Part shown: positions 4,656 through 5,747 of the stretch, one piece after another
Numbering within the stretch: the first letter of the stretch is position 1
Layout of the letters: each line of letters begins with the position of its first letter
NCBI GenBank assembly: GCA_902465755.1
Contig: CABQOK010000099.1
Coordinates: 1-5,747 of the forward strand
DNA length: 5,747 nt
Direction: 5' to 3'
Source of the DNA: an uncultured Anaerococcus sp.
GTDB lineage: Bacteria > Bacillota > Clostridia > Tissierellales > Peptoniphilaceae
Translations under genes and position numbers: made by a program
The notes under the pieces: model-generated
What the model was told of the DNA's origin: nothing
The model's database searches: none
The model's input: only the letters and a program-made list of their open reading frames with translations

Positions 4656-5170
4656 AAAATATAAAATTATATATACCGAAAGAAAATGAATTAGATTTTG
4701 CCAAAAGTTTATTAAATGATCCTCTTACTATGGCTTACAACAAAGGATATGACCTGCAATTGGCTGGCTATGATAAGACTACAGGCTGCATAGTTCACGA
4801 TAGAAGCTTTCGGAAAAGACGGTATGATATTTATTTTTTTAATCCAGCTGATTATTTTTACGCCTATATCTATGATGAAGACTTAAAAGCATTTGTAGGT
4901 GATGTAAATTTTCATCCTTCAAGCTTAGGATTTTGCACCAGGGACATAGGTATTGTAATTAAAAATGAGTATAGGGGACAGGGTTACGGTAAGGCTGGTC
5001 TTAAACTACTAATCGGTAAGGCTTTTTCCTTTGAAAACATAAAGACTCTACATAATGATTTTGAGAAAACTAGATTGTATGCATACAAAATTCATAAGGC
5101 TTGTGGTTTTAGAATTATTGGCGTGGAAAATAATATAGTCGATTTAATTTATGAAAAAAAGATAAATTAG
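4652..5170 (+). CDS. GNAT-family N-acetyltransferase
   Basis: A 172-residue acetyl-CoA-dependent acetyltransferase. IGIVIKNEYRGQGYG (99-113) is motif A: a strand followed by the R-G-Q-G-Y-G pyrophosphate-binding loop and the helix KAGLKLLIGKAF. AYKIHKACGFRIIG (144-157) is the motif B region with the usual 'GF' turn. FVGDVNFHP (81-89) is the central strand before motif A. The acceptor is unknown; related clostridial proteins are annotated only as acetyltransferases. The start chosen is ATG 4652, which overlaps the methyltransferase stop as ATGA, a usual coupling arrangement. A GTG at 4637 in the same frame would add five residues (MRKQK) inside the upstream gene and has no better ribosome binding site. 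No clear terminator follows before the next promoter at 5197. Confidence 0.85.
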   Translation: MKNIKLYIPKENELDFAKSLLNDPLTMAYNKGYDLQLAGYDKTTGCIVHDRSFRKRRYDIYFFNPADYFYAYIYDEDLKAFVGDVNFHPSSLGFCTRDIGIVIKNEYRGQGYGKAGLKLLIGKAFSFENIKTLHNDFEKTRLYAYKIHKACGFRIIGVENNIVDLIYEKKIN

Positions 5171-5196
5171 ATAGAAATTTATTTTAATGATTTAGT

Positions 5197-5225
5197 TTGA
5201 CAAGTCCCCTCTATTTTGCTACAAT
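5197..5225 (+). promoter_or_regulatory. Near-consensus promoter of the uracil permease gene
   Basis: TTGACA (5197-5202), a 17-base spacer, then TACAAT (5220-5225), preceded by TGC, giving an extended -10. Transcription should start near 5232, leaving a leader of only about 20 bases, which holds the ribosome binding site AGGGAGG (5241-5247). There is therefore no room for the PyrR-type attenuator often found before pyrimidine genes. Confidence 0.85.
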
Positions 5226-5251
5226 ATCATGTGGAAATTTAGGGAGGTATT

Positions 5252-5747
5252 ATGAAAAATTCTAAAAAAATCTACAAAGTAGAAGAAAAAGTTCCATTAA
5301 AATTATTGTTACCCTTGTCGATCCAACATACTTTTGCAATGTTTGGCGCTAGTGTCTTAGTTCCTATTTTATTTGGCATTAATCCAGGTATCGTATTATT
5401 GATGAATGGTATCGGAACATTACTATTTATATTGATTACTAAACAAAAAGCACCTGCTTATTTGGGTTCTTCATTCGCATTTTTAGCTCCAGGTACAGCT
5501 ATTATCGCAAGTGAAGGTTTCCAGTATGCTCAGGGTGCTTTTATTGTGGTCGGAATTTTCGGTTGTATCTTAGCTTATATAATATATAAGTTTGGTACAG
5601 GCTGGATAGATGTCCTTCTTCCACCTGCAGCTATGGGAGCAGTTGTTGCCCTTATAGGCTTTGAGCTTGCTGGAAATACTGTAACAGGAGGAACAATCGG
5701 GGCCAATCTTATGACTGATACAGCGAGTTCTAAGGACTTTTTGGTAT
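5252..5747 (+). CDS. uraA: Uracil permease, NCS2 family (partial, 5' end)
   Basis: The first 165 codons of a membrane transporter that runs off the window; the family is usually about 400-430 residues. It imports uracil, with protons, as a nucleobase:cation symporter 2 member. After a short basic N-terminus comes PLSIQHTFAMFGASVLVP (21-38), the signature of TM1 in UraA-type permeases. APAYLGSSFAFLAP (67-80) corresponds to the TM3 strand region where a Phe packs on the uracil ring in E. coli UraA; Phe75 is the likely equivalent. Further hydrophobic spans follow at about 95-112 and 120-140. The Glu and His residues that contact uracil lie in the missing half. The 'QHTFAMFG' and 'GSSFAF' forms favour uracil over xanthine. 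The start follows AGGGAGG by four bases. It is driven by its own strong promoter, so it begins a new unit, perhaps with pyrimidine genes beyond. Confidence 0.88.
   Translation, partial: MKNSKKIYKVEEKVPLKLLLPLSIQHTFAMFGASVLVPILFGINPGIVLLMNGIGTLLFILITKQKAPAYLGSSFAFLAPGTAIIASEGFQYAQGAFIVVGIFGCILAYIIYKFGTGWIDVLLPPAAMGAVVALIGFELAGNTVTGGTIGANLMTDTASSKDFLV

Overview
The window comes from a low-GC, Gram-positive-type anaerobe. The evidence is A/T-rich intergenic DNA, strong AGGAGG-type ribosome binding sites, a lipobox lipoprotein, TTGACA/TATAAT promoters and U-tract terminators. The protein mix (solitary arginine deiminase, tandem FMN-binding lipoprotein, Phd/YefM antitoxin, small anchored protein) suggests the Peptoniphilaceae (Anaerococcus-like). 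That assignment is an inference from general resemblance, not from a search.

Layout. Positions 1-313 hold the 3' end of a solute-binding protein of a sugar-type ABC transporter. A bidirectional terminator (323-356) separates it from a convergent solitary Phd/YefM-family antitoxin (361-615, minus). Next on the minus strand is a 376-residue lipoprotein (811-1941) with two tandem FMN-binding domains, each with a flavinylation-type TGAT motif; it has its own promoter and terminator. A 210-base divergent region (1942-2151) separates it from arcA (2152-3357), a full-length arginine deiminase with every expected catalytic residue. Downstream are a 64-residue single-membrane-span protein with its own promoter (3499-3693) and a strong terminator (3720-3755). 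A methyltransferase and a GNAT acetyltransferase follow, overlapping by ATGA (3852-4655 and 4652-5170). Last is a near-consensus promoter driving a uracil permease gene (5252 onward) that runs off the window.

How the genes work together. There is no single pathway. The visible transcription units are: the end of the transporter operon; the antitoxin alone; the lipoprotein alone; arcA, possibly read through into the small membrane protein; the methyltransferase-acetyltransferase pair; and the uracil permease. arcA has no arcB, arcC or arcD beside it in this window.

The most notable structure is in the arcA leader. A 12-bp hairpin with a GAGA tetraloop and seven Us lies between the arcA promoter and the arcA start. 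The gene upstream is divergent, so this terminator has no upstream gene to end and looks like an attenuator. A nine-codon reading frame ending in an arginine codon and a stop runs into its 5' arm, which hints at, but does not prove, peptide- or ribosome-controlled attenuation. No CRISPR array, insertion sequence, tRNA or rRNA was seen.
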